Source: a virus
DNA length: 64,000 nucleotides
Direction: 5' to 3' (one strand)
IMG/VR virus record: IMGVR_UViG_3300028573_000011
Span: 31,442-95,441 of that record
This document shows positions 31,004 to 40,179 of this stretch, piece after piece (position 1 is the first letter of the stretch; each line of letters starts with the position of its first letter). A program made the position numbers and the translations under genes. Below the pieces are notes generated by a model. It was not told the DNA's origin. It did no database searches and saw only the letters and a program-made list of their open reading frames with translations.

Positions 31004-33802
31004 TTAGTAGGCGAATTGGGCGGTATCGAATACCGCGAACGCGTCGTAGACGGTAGAACTGGTGACCCCGGCTGGCATCGGCTCGCAGACGGCAGCGCTG
31101 ACTGCGTGGTTCTGCGTGAGGTTCGCGGTCAGCGTGATGGTCACCGAGGTGTAGCCGGGCGACGTCACCGGAACCCCGCCGGTTGCGATCGTCACGGTCT
31201 CCTGCGTCCCGGCGCCGAGGTCCAGGACGAGCTGCTGGCCTCCGCACAGGGTGCCCGCGGCCGGGTTGGTCGCTGCGTCGGCCAGCGGGTTGAGCACGAT
31301 GGTGTTCGCGCCGGCGCTCGCCGGGTTCTTCAGCGTGGCGTGGATCGATGTGAAGACCGCATAGGGCGTCGTGGTGAACGGGCTGATCTGGAACGAGCTG
31401 GTCCAGTTCCCGCTGTCGTCGCCGGAGTGCGTGATCTGCTCGATGAAGCCGTCCATAGTGATCATCGGTGCAGGCGATGGCGGGCGGCGGTTGATCCGAA
31501 CGCGCTGGCCGAGGTCCAGCGCGAGCACGCTCGGGAAGAGGGCCGGGTTGGACCCCAGATCCACCAGCAGCTGCGAGATCCGCGGGTGGGGGTCCTTGTA
31601 CCTCGACAGGTGGAAGTTTGCTGCGTCCTGGCATTCGAAGCCCGACGAGGACTGGTTGTTCCGGGTCATCGTGCGGGTGCCGTAGGCGGCCTGGCTGGCT
31701 GCGTTCGCCGCGGAGAATTCCTGGTTGGTCGACGACTGCGTGACCACGATCGCGTTCGAGATGTGCGTCGTGTCGTCGTCGATCGTCAGGGACGTGTACG
31801 GCAGCTCCCCGGCGTTCTCACCGAACGTCGCCACGGGGGTCGTCGCCAGGTAGCGACGGCTGCGCGCCTGGAACGTGAGGGCTCCCCCGGCGGCGATGAA
31901 GTGCTGGCCGGCCTCGGTGTTGACGACGTCCTGCAGAGCACTGAGAGCGTCGGATCCGCTGATGTCGTTGCAGGGGCCCATGCTCAGCGTCGAGCCGGTG
32001 TCGATGCTCGTGGGCCCGGTGTAGCCGCCGTATCCGGCGATCCGGGCGTAGCGGCTGCCCGAGGACTCCCCGGTGAAAGCGGTACGCCATGCGCTGTACA
32101 GGTTCGCGATCTGGCCGTTGGTCAGGACCGTGGGCCACTGGGCGTAGTGCGCGAGGTCTCCGGCGAAGTTGCTGCCGATGGCGCCGCTGAGCGGCCACAT
32201 GCTGCCGCCGATGGATTCGTACGTGGCATTGGTCGGGTGCACGTCGAAGCCGCCGGAGGAGCCGGTGGCGACGTTCCCGTCGATCCAGAGGTTGACGGTC
32301 TGGCCGTTCGCCGACATCGTGATGAAGACCAGGTGCCAGTTGCCGTCGTTGGCCGTGACCGAGGTGTTGGTGACGCTGACTGAATGGTTGGCGGCGTTGT
32401 TGACCTGGACGAACAGCTGGGTTCCGGACGTGATCAGGTTGACGTTCCAGAAGTCGTTGAACAGCCCGCTCACGGCGCCCGGGGTGGCGCCCGCGAGGGC
32501 GTTGCCGCCCGCGGAGGTGGTGGTCGACCGGAACGCGATCATCCGGGTGAATCCGCCGGAGGGGACCCCGTTGATCCCGGCGGGACGCAGGTCCACGACG
32601 GTGCCGCCCGCAGTCGGGTTGGCGACGTTCAGCACGGGCCCGTCGGCGCCGAGGAAGGTACCGGCAGGCGTTGCCGAGGTGATCGACGTTCCTGGGGTCA
32701 GGATTCCTGTGCCCGTGGTTGAGCTGTAGGTCCCAGCAGCCGCCTTGCGGCCGGCCTGCTCGGCGAAGGTCGTCGCGCCCTGAGGGTCGTCGAGGCGGAA
32801 GAACCAGTCGGGGCCGAGCTTGGTGACCTCGTGCGTGAAGCAGTCGGTGAGCGTGCTCTGTGACAGCTGGGCCATGGCGTCGACGGCGACCGGGACGACG
32901 AGCCCGTAGGTGCCGCTGTACATCCACGACTGCGGGTAGCGCTCGATCATGCCGGCGTACACGGGGTACAGCTGGCCCGGCGTCGCGAAGGCCGAGGCGG
33001 TGGCCGCCTGCTCGAGCTGCATGCCGTCGGCCTGGAATGTCCAGTTCGAGCCGGGCGCGGTGGTCAGGGTGGCGCCGAAGGTGAGCGCAACCGCGCCGGC
33101 CGGGACGGTGCCGGTCTGGGTGACGGTGGTCCAGGTTGCCGTCGGCGAGCCGGTCAGCGTGACCGTGGAGGCGGTCGTGGTCGCGATGGTGGCGCCGCCG
33201 ATGCCCTGCCACAGCAGGAACGGCGTGATCACCGGGTTGGCGCCGGTCGTGGCCGACCGGACGTGCCGGGTGATGGTGTACTGCGTGCCCGGGGTGGCCA
33301 GGATCGAGGTGGGACCGAACGCGATCAGCACCTGCCCGGTCGTGGCCGCGCCTGCGACCGGCACTTGCCAGACCTGCGTGCCCTGCCAGGCGGACGCCGA
33401 TGCCGCGACGACGGGCGTCGCGTAGGCGCCGGTCACCAGCGATGAGGACGCCCCTGGGCTCAGGGGCGTGACCTCGCCGCCGGTGGCGACGTCGCCGTCG
33501 AGCAGGTTGACGCTCGGCGGCCAGTAGGCCCGCATGCGCCAGCCGCGGAACGGCACGACACCGGGCGCGAACGGGCTGGCGTTGTTGAACGGGTCGAGGT
33601 AGCCGTCCGTGTTCGTCCAGGAGCCGTTGAACTCTGCGGGCTGGACCTGGTCGAGCTCGTACTGCTTGCCCCGCATCGTGGACCAGGGCCCGTACAGTCG
33701 CGGCGTCAGATCGGTGTAGTAGGAGGCTGCGGTGTTGAAGTAGGGGTTGGAGCCGAAAGCGGCCTCGCCCCGGAGGTTCGGCCAGTTCGTGTTGATGGCC
33801 AT
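31004..33802 (-). CDS. Minor tail protein with LamG-like domain, 932 aa
   Basis: Long beta-rich protein directly after the tape measure. N-terminal 330 residues resemble distal tail/baseplate hub structure (FFRLDDPQGATTFAEQAGRK later marks a junction). Residues about 400-580 form a LamG/concanavalin-like domain: GFTRMIAFRSTTTSAGG, NDGNWHLVFITMSANGQTV and NLWIDGNVATGS. The C-terminal third (SALQDVVNTEAGQHFIAAGG onward) resembles tail hub proteins. It probably binds host surface glycans and joins the tip. Confidence 0.75.
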   Translation of the reverse strand: MAINTNWPNLRGEAAFGSNPYFNTAASYYTDLTPRLYGPWSTMRGKQYELDQVQPAEFNGSWTNTDGYLDPFNNASPFAPGVVPFRGWRMRAYWPPSVNLLDGDVATGGEVTPLSPGASSSLVTGAYATPVVAASASAWQGTQVWQVPVAGAATTGQVLIAFGPTSILATPGTQYTITRHVRSATTGANPVITPFLLWQGIGGATIATTTASTVTLTGSPTATWTTVTQTGTVPAGAVALTFGATLTTAPGSNWTFQADGMQLEQAATASAFATPGQLYPVYAGMIERYPQSWMYSGTYGLVVPVAVDAMAQLSQSTLTDCFTHEVTKLGPDWFFRLDDPQGATTFAEQAGRKAAAGTYSSTTGTGILTPGTSITSATPAGTFLGADGPVLNVANPTAGGTVVDLRPAGINGVPSGGFTRMIAFRSTTTSAGGNALAGATPGAVSGLFNDFWNVNLITSGTQLFVQVNNAANHSVSVTNTSVTANDGNWHLVFITMSANGQTVNLWIDGNVATGSSGGFDVHPTNATYESIGGSMWPLSGAIGSNFAGDLAHYAQWPTVLTNGQIANLYSAWRTAFTGESSGSRYARIAGYGGYTGPTSIDTGSTLSMGPCNDISGSDALSALQDVVNTEAGQHFIAAGGALTFQARSRRYLATTPVATFGENAGELPYTSLTIDDDTTHISNAIVVTQSSTNQEFSAANAASQAAYGTRTMTRNNQSSSGFECQDAANFHLSRYKDPHPRISQLLVDLGSNPALFPSVLALDLGQRVRINRRPPSPAPMITMDGFIEQITHSGDDSGNWTSSFQISPFTTTPYAVFTSIHATLKNPASAGANTIVLNPLADAATNPAAGTLCGGQQLVLDLGAGTQETVTIATGGVPVTSPGYTSVTITLTANLTQNHAVSAAVCEPMPAGVTSSTVYDAFAVFDTAQFAY

Positions 33803-33811
33803 GGTGCCCCC

Positions 33812-36800
33812 TCAGCGCTTGTAGGCGGTGTACGAGGTGGAGTTGCGGCCGCCGAGCTGAAGCATTTGCGTCTGCATCAGGTTGCGGAGATCGCGTTCGG
33901 CCAGGACGGAGCCTGCGATGTAGATGTTGTTGACGTAGACCGGCGCGCCCCCGCCCGAGGCGGTTGAGACCATGGGCCCGGCGCCGCCGCCCTTCGAGGC
34001 GGCAGCCAGCATGTCGTTGGACAGGACGAACTCGCCGCCGTGGACGATGGCCAGCTGCGGCGCGCCCTTGGGCCCGGGCACGTAGCCGCCGACGTCGTAG
34101 GACGCCATGCGCGACTGGCCCTTGCCGTGGCCGACGGTGTTGCCGCCGACTACCACCACGCCGCTCGCGGCGAGCATCTTCTGGATGTCGGTCATACCGG
34201 TGACGCTGACGTTGAGGTTGGTCTGGATGTCCGGCGGGATCAGGCCCAGGGTGTCGATGTACGCCTGGACCTTCTTGCGGGTCGACTCGGAGGTCGAGGA
34301 GGTGTTGACCAGGGCCTGGATTTGGTCCTTCAGCGCCTGGGTGGCCGCCGGGATGCCCATCTTCCCGTTCTTGATGTTGTCGTTGTAGACGTCGACTGCA
34401 CCTTGAGCGGCCTGTCGGAGGGCGTCCCGGTTGGCCAGGGCGGCATCGCTGTTCCCGGTCAGCGCACTACCGTTGTCGATCAGGGCCTGCCGGACGTTCT
34501 TGAGCTGCTTCTGGAAGTTGTCCATGGCACCGGACATCTCGAGCCCGGCGGTCATGGTCTGCTGCGCCTGGGTAACGCCGTCGATCGCGCTCGCGGTGTC
34601 ATCCGCGGCAGCAGTCGTCTGGCCCAACGCCGCGTCCTGGCCTTGCAGAGCATCGGTGGCGTTCTGGGTGCTGGTGGCGGCGGTTGCCTGCTGGGCGGCC
34701 TGGCGGTCCAGGGCGGCGAAGTACTGTGGGAAGTCTTTCGCGGTGTTGATCAGTGCCTTGCCGTTCTTGTCGGTAGCGGCAGTGATCTGATCCATGATCG
34801 ACTTTGCTCGGTCGCCGTTGCCGCTGGCCACGAGGTTTGCCAGGGCGCCGTCGTAGTTCTTCGTCATCGACGCCCCGCCACCCATTTGCTGGCTGAGCTT
34901 GCCGATTACGATCCCGAACTGCGCCATCGGTTCGGTGTCGGCGCTGACCTTCAACCCCAGGCCGCTCATCAAACGGGTGACTTCGGCTCCCGAGCCGGCG
35001 AGCGCGGTACAGGCGTCGGAGGAGTCCATCAGCGCCACGGTCAGTTGGTCGACGCTGGGCCCCGCCTTGCTCGCTTCCCCCGTCAAATCGTTGAGCCACT
35101 TGCCGAGCCCGATGCCCGCCACTACAACGGCGCCGATGACGGGGAGGGACCGGCCGAGGGTACCCACCAGGCCGCCGATGCCGCTCGCTCCGGCCGCGGT
35201 CTCGGCTGCGGTGGTGCTGGCCACGGTCTCGGCGGTGAAGGTCTTCATACCGATGCCGGCGGCGGCCAGTCGCAGCTTCAGGGCATCGAGCGCTTCTTCC
35301 CCGAGCACCAGCTTGAGGACGAAGCCAGCGAATGCAACGCTCGTTTCGAGGATGCCGCGGAGCAGGGACACCATCAGCGCGGCCGAGGTCGTCAGGATCT
35401 TGGCGGTGAAAACCGCCAGCTGGGTGCTGCCTTCGACGACCGTCTTGATCAGCGCCGTGGTCATGCTCTTGACCCACATGCCCAGGGCCATCAGCAGGAC
35501 GCCGCCGATCACCATGGCGAGGCCTTCGACGACCTTCTTGTGCCGGGCCAACAGGCTCATACCCGACTCGAGCACGGGGATGAGCACGGAGCCGATCTTG
35601 ATGGCCGTGGCCGCAACTTCTTGCTTCAGCTGCTCGATCTTGAAGTTGAAGCCCGCGGTGATCGTGCCCCAGTTCTCGATGTCCTTGCCAGCGTGCTGCG
35701 ACGCCTCGGAGATCGTCTTGACGTTCTGGGTGTAGGCAGCGAGGTTGATGCCCCCGATCTGCAACGCGGTGTTGGTGTCCATCTGATCGCCGAGCATGTG
35801 CCGCAGCAGCCCGGCGTAGGTCTGGACGTCGGTGCCGCCACCGCGCAGCGCGAGGTTGAAGCTGCTCGCGTTCTTGTAGTTGGTCAGGAATTGCGAACCC
35901 ATCGCCTGAAGGTTCGGCGGCATCTCCTTGATCGCGGCGCTGTAGTCCTTCGTGGAGATCGTGCCGCTCACGACCTCCGTCGAGAGGTTCTTCAGGGCGG
36001 CCGGCATCGACTGGAGCATCGTCTGCAAGCCCTGCGCGGCGTCCTTGGAGCTCGCGAAGGTCTGGACCAGGTACTTCCCGTCCGGACCCATGTGGTTCAA
36101 GATCGCCTGGTTGACGATCTCGAGCGTGCCCGTCAGGCCCCTGCTGCCGAGGTTCTCCTGCAGGTCCGTGCTGGAGACGCCCATCTGGTTCATCCACTTG
36201 ATCGCGATCGCGTTGGGCGTCTGCAGCGAGCTGATCGTGTGGCCGAGCATCTGGGTTGCCTGGTCAGCGGAGGTTCCCTGGCGTGTCATCTCGGACATGG
36301 CGCCGAGCACCTCGGCCAGGCTGATCCCTGCGGCGTGGGCCTGTGGCAGCACGGAGTGCAGGGCCCCGGCGAAAGCCTGCATGCTCGTCTTGCCGAGGGA
36401 CACGGCCGCGACGATCTGGTTCATCACCGGGACGGCCGTCTTGCCGGTGGTGTCCCCCATGGCGGTCAGCGCCGTGGTCAGCGCGTTCGCGACCGTCACG
36501 ACGTCGGCGCCCTCGGCGCGCGCGCCCTCGGCGGCAACATTCAGGACATTGATGCCCTGGGCACCGTGGTAGCCCGCGGACTCCACGTAGTACATGGCGT
36601 CGGCCAGCTGCTTCGTGGAGGTGGCCGTGGTGACGGCCATCTTCAGCATCTGGTCGGAGACGTCCGCGATCGGGCCGACGAGCCGTCCGTGAACGATGCT
36701 GCCGGTCTCGCCCGCGGACGTGACGAGCTTGGTCATCGACTGCTGCCAGTCGCCGGCCAATTTGACGCTGACGGCCGCAACGCCCACCCCGGCCGCGGCA

Positions 36801-36952
36801 ACCATCCCGCCGACCTTGGTCATCGCCGGGCCGAGGCCGCCCATCTTGTTGATGAGCGACTCGCCCTCGACGCCGACCGCCTTGAGCTCGCTCTTCAGCG
36901 GCCCGGACAGCAGGGTGAGCTTGATGAAGAGATCGGCAACCTCGGCAGCCAC
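33812..36952 (-). CDS. Tape measure protein, 1046 aa
   Basis: TP901-type tape measure. The N-terminal 300 residues hold the family core (GDTTGKTAVPVMNQIVAAVS, MQAFAGALHSVLPQAHAAGI, SEMTRQGTSADQATQMLGHT). Hydrophobic segments follow at about 470-500 and 580-620, and the C-terminus is Ala/Gln-rich helical then Gly-rich with HGGEFVLSNDMLAAAS, as in other tape measures. GTG start. Its length sets tail length; at roughly 0.15 nm per residue a tail of about 150 nm is expected. Confidence 0.9.
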   Translation of the reverse strand: MAAEVADLFIKLTLLSGPLKSELKAVGVEGESLINKMGGLGPAMTKVGGMVAAAGVGVAAVSVKLAGDWQQSMTKLVTSAGETGSIVHGRLVGPIADVSDQMLKMAVTTATSTKQLADAMYYVESAGYHGAQGINVLNVAAEGARAEGADVVTVANALTTALTAMGDTTGKTAVPVMNQIVAAVSLGKTSMQAFAGALHSVLPQAHAAGISLAEVLGAMSEMTRQGTSADQATQMLGHTISSLQTPNAIAIKWMNQMGVSSTDLQENLGSRGLTGTLEIVNQAILNHMGPDGKYLVQTFASSKDAAQGLQTMLQSMPAALKNLSTEVVSGTISTKDYSAAIKEMPPNLQAMGSQFLTNYKNASSFNLALRGGGTDVQTYAGLLRHMLGDQMDTNTALQIGGINLAAYTQNVKTISEASQHAGKDIENWGTITAGFNFKIEQLKQEVAATAIKIGSVLIPVLESGMSLLARHKKVVEGLAMVIGGVLLMALGMWVKSMTTALIKTVVEGSTQLAVFTAKILTTSAALMVSLLRGILETSVAFAGFVLKLVLGEEALDALKLRLAAAGIGMKTFTAETVASTTAAETAAGASGIGGLVGTLGRSLPVIGAVVVAGIGLGKWLNDLTGEASKAGPSVDQLTVALMDSSDACTALAGSGAEVTRLMSGLGLKVSADTEPMAQFGIVIGKLSQQMGGGASMTKNYDGALANLVASGNGDRAKSIMDQITAATDKNGKALINTAKDFPQYFAALDRQAAQQATAATSTQNATDALQGQDAALGQTTAAADDTASAIDGVTQAQQTMTAGLEMSGAMDNFQKQLKNVRQALIDNGSALTGNSDAALANRDALRQAAQGAVDVYNDNIKNGKMGIPAATQALKDQIQALVNTSSTSESTRKKVQAYIDTLGLIPPDIQTNLNVSVTGMTDIQKMLAASGVVVVGGNTVGHGKGQSRMASYDVGGYVPGPKGAPQLAIVHGGEFVLSNDMLAAASKGGGAGPMVSTASGGGAPVYVNNIYIAGSVLAERDLRNLMQTQMLQLGGRNSTSYTAYKR

Positions 36953-37006
36953 GGCGCCCCCTCACGGATGTCGTCGACGTCCGCGAGGCGCGGCGGTGAG
37001 GGGCGA

Positions 37007-37474
37007 TCAGATGAGCGTTTTCCAGCCGGCGCCGAAGTTCTTGGCGTAGATCAGCGAGGCCGGGACGCCCATGGCGAAGCGGAAGGCCGGCTGGAGGAAG
37101 GGATACTTAGCGCCGTTGACCAGGCCGGCGACTTCCAGGTAGTAGCCGTACTTGTTGGCCGGCGTCTTCGAGCCGTACGACGAGGGGAAGCCGACAGCGG
37201 TCCCGACCAGGATCTCCAGGGTGTCGCCGACCGTGCGTACCGCGGTGTGGGTGATCGCGCGTCGCAGGTTGCCGGAGATGACTGCCGGGCCTTCGCCGGG
37301 CAGCGCTGGGGTCCGGGTACCGACCTTGTGGGCCCCGTTGCTGGCGTTGATCTTTGCCTGCTTCTCGATCGTCAGCGCCAGCTCTGTCAGGGTCTTGGCG
37401 GACTTTCTGCGGGTTTCGGCTGCGATCTCGGTGCAGAGCTTCGTGAACACACCCGGCGTGAGTTCGGTGGCCAA
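37007..37474 (-). CDS. HK97 gp10-like head-tail/tail protein, 155 aa
   Basis: TTG 37474 is the only start in this frame (a stop lies four codons upstream) and follows GAGG at seven bases. Features: helical N-terminus (SAKTLTELALTIEKQAKIN), NGAHKVGTRTPALPGEGPAV, SGNLRRAITHTAV, then ANKYGYYLEVAGLVNGAKYP. These match tail-completion proteins of the HK97 gp10 type. Its place between the chaperones and tape measure is unusual, since such genes normally precede the tube gene. Confidence 0.65.
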   Translation of the reverse strand: MATELTPGVFTKLCTEIAAETRRKSAKTLTELALTIEKQAKINASNGAHKVGTRTPALPGEGPAVISGNLRRAITHTAVRTVGDTLEILVGTAVGFPSSYGSKTPANKYGYYLEVAGLVNGAKYPFLQPAFRFAMGVPASLIYAKNFGAGWKTLI

Positions 37475-37475
37475 G

Positions 37476-38104
37476 TCACCACCTCACTTCGGTCGCTCCT
37501 GGCTTCTGCTGGGCGCTGCGGTGAGCACGTTCCGCGGCGGCGTTGTTCGCGCGGCGCCCCTCCATGAGGAAGATCCAGCAGACTTGCCGCACGTAGTGCG
37601 GAGTGGCTTGATACTCGTCCCAGGTCCAGCGCATCTCACGCATGAGCTCGAACATCACCCACTCCTCCGGGGCAGCCCCGGATGCCCACGTCCCGTCGAG
37701 AATGCTCTCGACGTCGGTCAGGACGCTGGCGAATCCGGGGTCGTCGAAGGGGAGCCGTTCGCCCCCTTGTTCATCTCCTCGGCGATGCGGGTCTGGACGA
37801 TCTGCGCGAACTTCGAGACCGTCTCAGCGGTCGCGGGCAGGTCGAGCAGCGGCTGCTCCTCGGCCCTCACACTGGAGTCGTACATCCGCATGTCGACGAC
37901 GAGGTTGGCGATGCGCTCGTAGGACTCCCACAGGGCGGCCTTCGGGTTGAGCGGCTGGCCGTTGCTGTCCGTGGCGATGTCGGACACGAGTTCGTCCAGC
38001 GGCACGAGCAACGGGTTGCGGATCTTGACGTAGAGATCGGGCTCGCCGTCTTCAGTCAGTTCGGGGAACGTGATCGTGATGAAGCGCCCCTTGAGTCCCG
38101 CCAT
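37476..38104 (-). CDS. Tail assembly chaperone GT (-1 frameshift product)
   Basis: Joint product of the G frame and a -1 frame. The -1 frame is open through the G stop and reads (after the slip) GGERLPFDDPGFASVLTDVE, then MFELMREMRWTWDEYQ and a C-terminal helix to a TGA at 37476. The likely slip site is the A-A-G-G-G-G-G-C run (G run at 37762-37766). The fusion would be 209 residues. The T part has the W-T-W-D-E-Y motif typical of these proteins. GT helps load the tape measure. Confidence 0.8.
37718..38104 (-). CDS. Tail assembly chaperone G, 128 aa
   Basis: Starts MAGLKGRFITITFPEL. It follows the tube gene and precedes the tape measure, the invariant place of the chaperone in siphoviruses. 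The acidic helical C-terminus (ETVSKFAQIVQTRIAEEMN) ends GANGSPSTTPDSPAS. Normal termination gives the short form; slippage near codon 114 gives GT. Confidence 0.82.
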   Translation of the reverse strand: MAGLKGRFITITFPELTEDGEPDLYVKIRNPLLVPLDELVSDIATDSNGQPLNPKAALWESYERIANLVVDMRMYDSSVRAEEQPLLDLPATAETVSKFAQIVQTRIAEEMNKGANGSPSTTPDSPAS

Positions 38105-38138
38105 CTGGGACTCTCCTTTCGGGTAGGTGGTGAGTGGA

Positions 38139-39332
38139 TCAGTAGGCTGTTGAGACGAAGTTGGTGACGGTCGCTGCGAAGGCGCCGCCGTCGGTGGCGT
38201 TGTAGATGCCGTCGATGTCGAAGGACGCCGTGACGTAGATGTCGTCCCAGGAGACCTGGCCCTTGTTCCAGCCCGACTTGGTCGACGTCATGGTGATCAC
38301 CGAGCCGCCGAGGACGACTGGCTGGGTGAGGACGGCCGTGCACGGCTGCTGGAGGTACTGCAGGTACAGGTTGAGGTCGGCGTCCGACTCGAAGAGCGCC
38401 TTGTACGAGCCGCTGAAGTCGAAGACGCCCTGGAAGGTCTCCCGGGGCTGCTGGACGCCGTCGGAGCTGTGGATCGCCTCGACCGGCCGCTTGAGGGTCA
38501 TGTCGTAAGACAGGCCGCGGGTGCTTGAGGCTCCCCCGTTGGTCATCGTCCACTGCCAGCCCAGGGCGGGCTGCACGGGCGAGAAGCTCGGCCCGACCTG
38601 GTCGGCGACCTCGGCAGACAGCCAGCCGGTGAACTTCGCCGAGGCGGTCACCATGGCCTTGGGGTCGATCTTGATGCCGAGCTCGCTGCACTTGCAGCCG
38701 GGGAAGCCGCGCGAGTGCGACGGTAGGCCGTTGGCGACCACGTCGTACTTCGTGAAGCTCCAGCTGGTCTGCGCGGCCGCGGGGTTCTGCTTGAAGCTGT
38801 GCGTCGACTGGGAGATCACCGAGCCGCCGGCTGCGGTATGTGCGTAGCGGGTGCCGGTCGAGGGCGTGGTGACGTTCGCGGTGTAGGGCCCGGAGCCGGA
38901 GACGGTCCCGATCTGGACGTACTCCAGGTTCGCGCCGCCGGTGTCGGAGATCTGGATGATCGCGTTGTTGCCGGGGTTGGCTGTGAAAGACAGCGGCGAT
39001 CCGCCGAGGCCTCCGCCGACGACGCAGTCCGCGGTGAGGGTGGTGGTCACGCCGGCTGTGGTGACGGTGTCCGGCCCGATGATGGCGCGGAACAGGTACG
39101 GGAGCGCGTCCGCGTACGCCGCCATCTCGAAGTCGAACGAGCTCTGACCGGGCCCCTGGTAGAGGCCCTGGAGCCCGGTGTCGTTGTTCCGGAAGCTCTC
39201 GTCGCGCAGCGGGTCGTAGACGTCGACCGCATCGCACTTGGTCACGGCGAAGTCGAACCCCGGGGCCAGGTAGCTGCCCTGCGCGCTCTCCTTCCGGCCG
39301 CCGATGTATCCGAGCCGAGAAACAGAGCTCAT
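38139..39332 (-). CDS. Major tail tube protein, 397 aa
   Basis: Beta-rich protein with the tube-protein start MSSVSRLGYIGGRKESAQG and late segments FQGVFDFSGSYKALFESDAD and LYLQYLQQPCTAVLTQPVVL. It is longer than simple tube proteins; the internal part (residues 90-190: VVGGGLGGSPLSFTANPGNN, YVQIGTVSGSGPYTANVTTP) looks like an inserted surface domain. Position before chaperone G supports the call. Confidence 0.8.
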   Translation of the reverse strand: MSSVSRLGYIGGRKESAQGSYLAPGFDFAVTKCDAVDVYDPLRDESFRNNDTGLQGLYQGPGQSSFDFEMAAYADALPYLFRAIIGPDTVTTAGVTTTLTADCVVGGGLGGSPLSFTANPGNNAIIQISDTGGANLEYVQIGTVSGSGPYTANVTTPSTGTRYAHTAAGGSVISQSTHSFKQNPAAAQTSWSFTKYDVVANGLPSHSRGFPGCKCSELGIKIDPKAMVTASAKFTGWLSAEVADQVGPSFSPVQPALGWQWTMTNGGASSTRGLSYDMTLKRPVEAIHSSDGVQQPRETFQGVFDFSGSYKALFESDADLNLYLQYLQQPCTAVLTQPVVLGGSVITMTSTKSGWNKGQVSWDDIYVTASFDIDGIYNATDGGAFAATVTNFVSTAY

Positions 39333-39616
39333 GCCGACTCACCTCCGGGTTCGATGGCCGGCTGAGCGGCGGGCTTCTTGGTCTTGGTGGCGGGGGCCTG
39401 GTCGGCGCTCGCCGCGGGGGCGGCCGGCGGTTCGGGCGCGTCGGCCGGTTCGGGTTCCGGCTCGGGGTCGGGCTCGAGCGATGTGAAGCCGGCCAGGAGC
39501 TTGGGCTGGTCGGTCTCTTCGCCGGGGCCGACGGTGAACGGCCGCCCGTCGGGGTTGTCTTTGGTGGGCCACAGCGAGACGTGCTGCGGGTAGCCCGAGG
39601 TGTTGCGCTGGCGCAC
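39329..39616 (-). CDS. Small Pro/Glu-rich structural-region protein, 95 aa
   Basis: GTG start; stop overlaps the tube start as ATGA. The N-terminal 45 residues (YPQHVSLWPTKDNPDGRPFT, VGPGEETDQPKLLAGFTSL) form a small domain, followed by a low-complexity Pro/Glu/Ala tail. A similar layout appears in the 135-residue protein encoded near the capsid gene. It may be a minor virion protein. Confidence 0.55.
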   Translation of the reverse strand: MRQRNTSGYPQHVSLWPTKDNPDGRPFTVGPGEETDQPKLLAGFTSLEPDPEPEPEPADAPEPPAAPAASADQAPATKTKKPAAQPAIEPGGESA

Positions 39617-39692
39617 AGCGGACTCCAGACGTGCAGGGGAAAGGGCGTGCCGAGCCCGCGGGCGGCGGCCAGGGGTGGGGTGTGGCCGGCGG

Positions 39693-40172
39693 TCAGCCGG
39701 TGAACTCGAGGTCGTCGGCCTCGTAGGTGATCCGCGCCTCGAACGCGCAGGTCGTCATGGACTGCGGGGCGGACAGGAACTGCACGTCGATGGCGGTCGG
39801 GTTCTCGGCGACGGACAGGAACGTGCCGTGGGTCTTGTCGCCGATCGGGCCGCCGATGCGGGCGATGACGTCGTCGATGGCCTGATCGAAGGCCGCCTGG
39901 TCGCTCTCGGCGTTGCCGGAAGCAGCAGAGAGGGTCCAGCCGCAGATCAGCTCGAAGCCGTAGTGCGGCATCCGGCGCACGTTCGCGGACCGCGTGACCC
40001 GCACGGCGCGCCGCAGGACCCAGATCTGGTTCTGCCGGGTCGCCGGGGTTCGGGGCGCGTAGGCCTGGACGATGTCCCACCGGCCGCCATTGATCTTCAG
40101 CAGTGCTGGGAGCCCGTCGCCTGAGGTGGTGAGCCACGCGGTTTCGCGGGCGACAGCGTCGGCGGTGGACAC
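39693..40172 (-). CDS. Tail terminator/neck-like protein, 159 aa
   Basis: GTG 40172 (VSTADAVARETAWLTTS). Segments HYGFELICGWTLSAASG, AFDQAIDDVIARIGGPI and FEARITYEADDLEFTG resemble tail terminator/completion proteins placed between connector and tube genes. No catalytic features. Position is the main support. Confidence 0.6.
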   Translation of the reverse strand: MSTADAVARETAWLTTSGDGLPALLKINGGRWDIVQAYAPRTPATRQNQIWVLRRAVRVTRSANVRRMPHYGFELICGWTLSAASGNAESDQAAFDQAIDDVIARIGGPIGDKTHGTFLSVAENPTAIDVQFLSAPQSMTTCAFEARITYEADDLEFTG

Positions 40173-40179
40173 GGGTCGG

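Noticed and set aside
34040-37567. A 1175-codon open frame on the + strand antiparallel to the tape measure gene
   Set aside because: It mirrors the tape measure in a high-GC region where antisense frames stay open by codon bias. Its sequence is Gly/Arg/Asp-rich with no domain, and it crosses several real genes.
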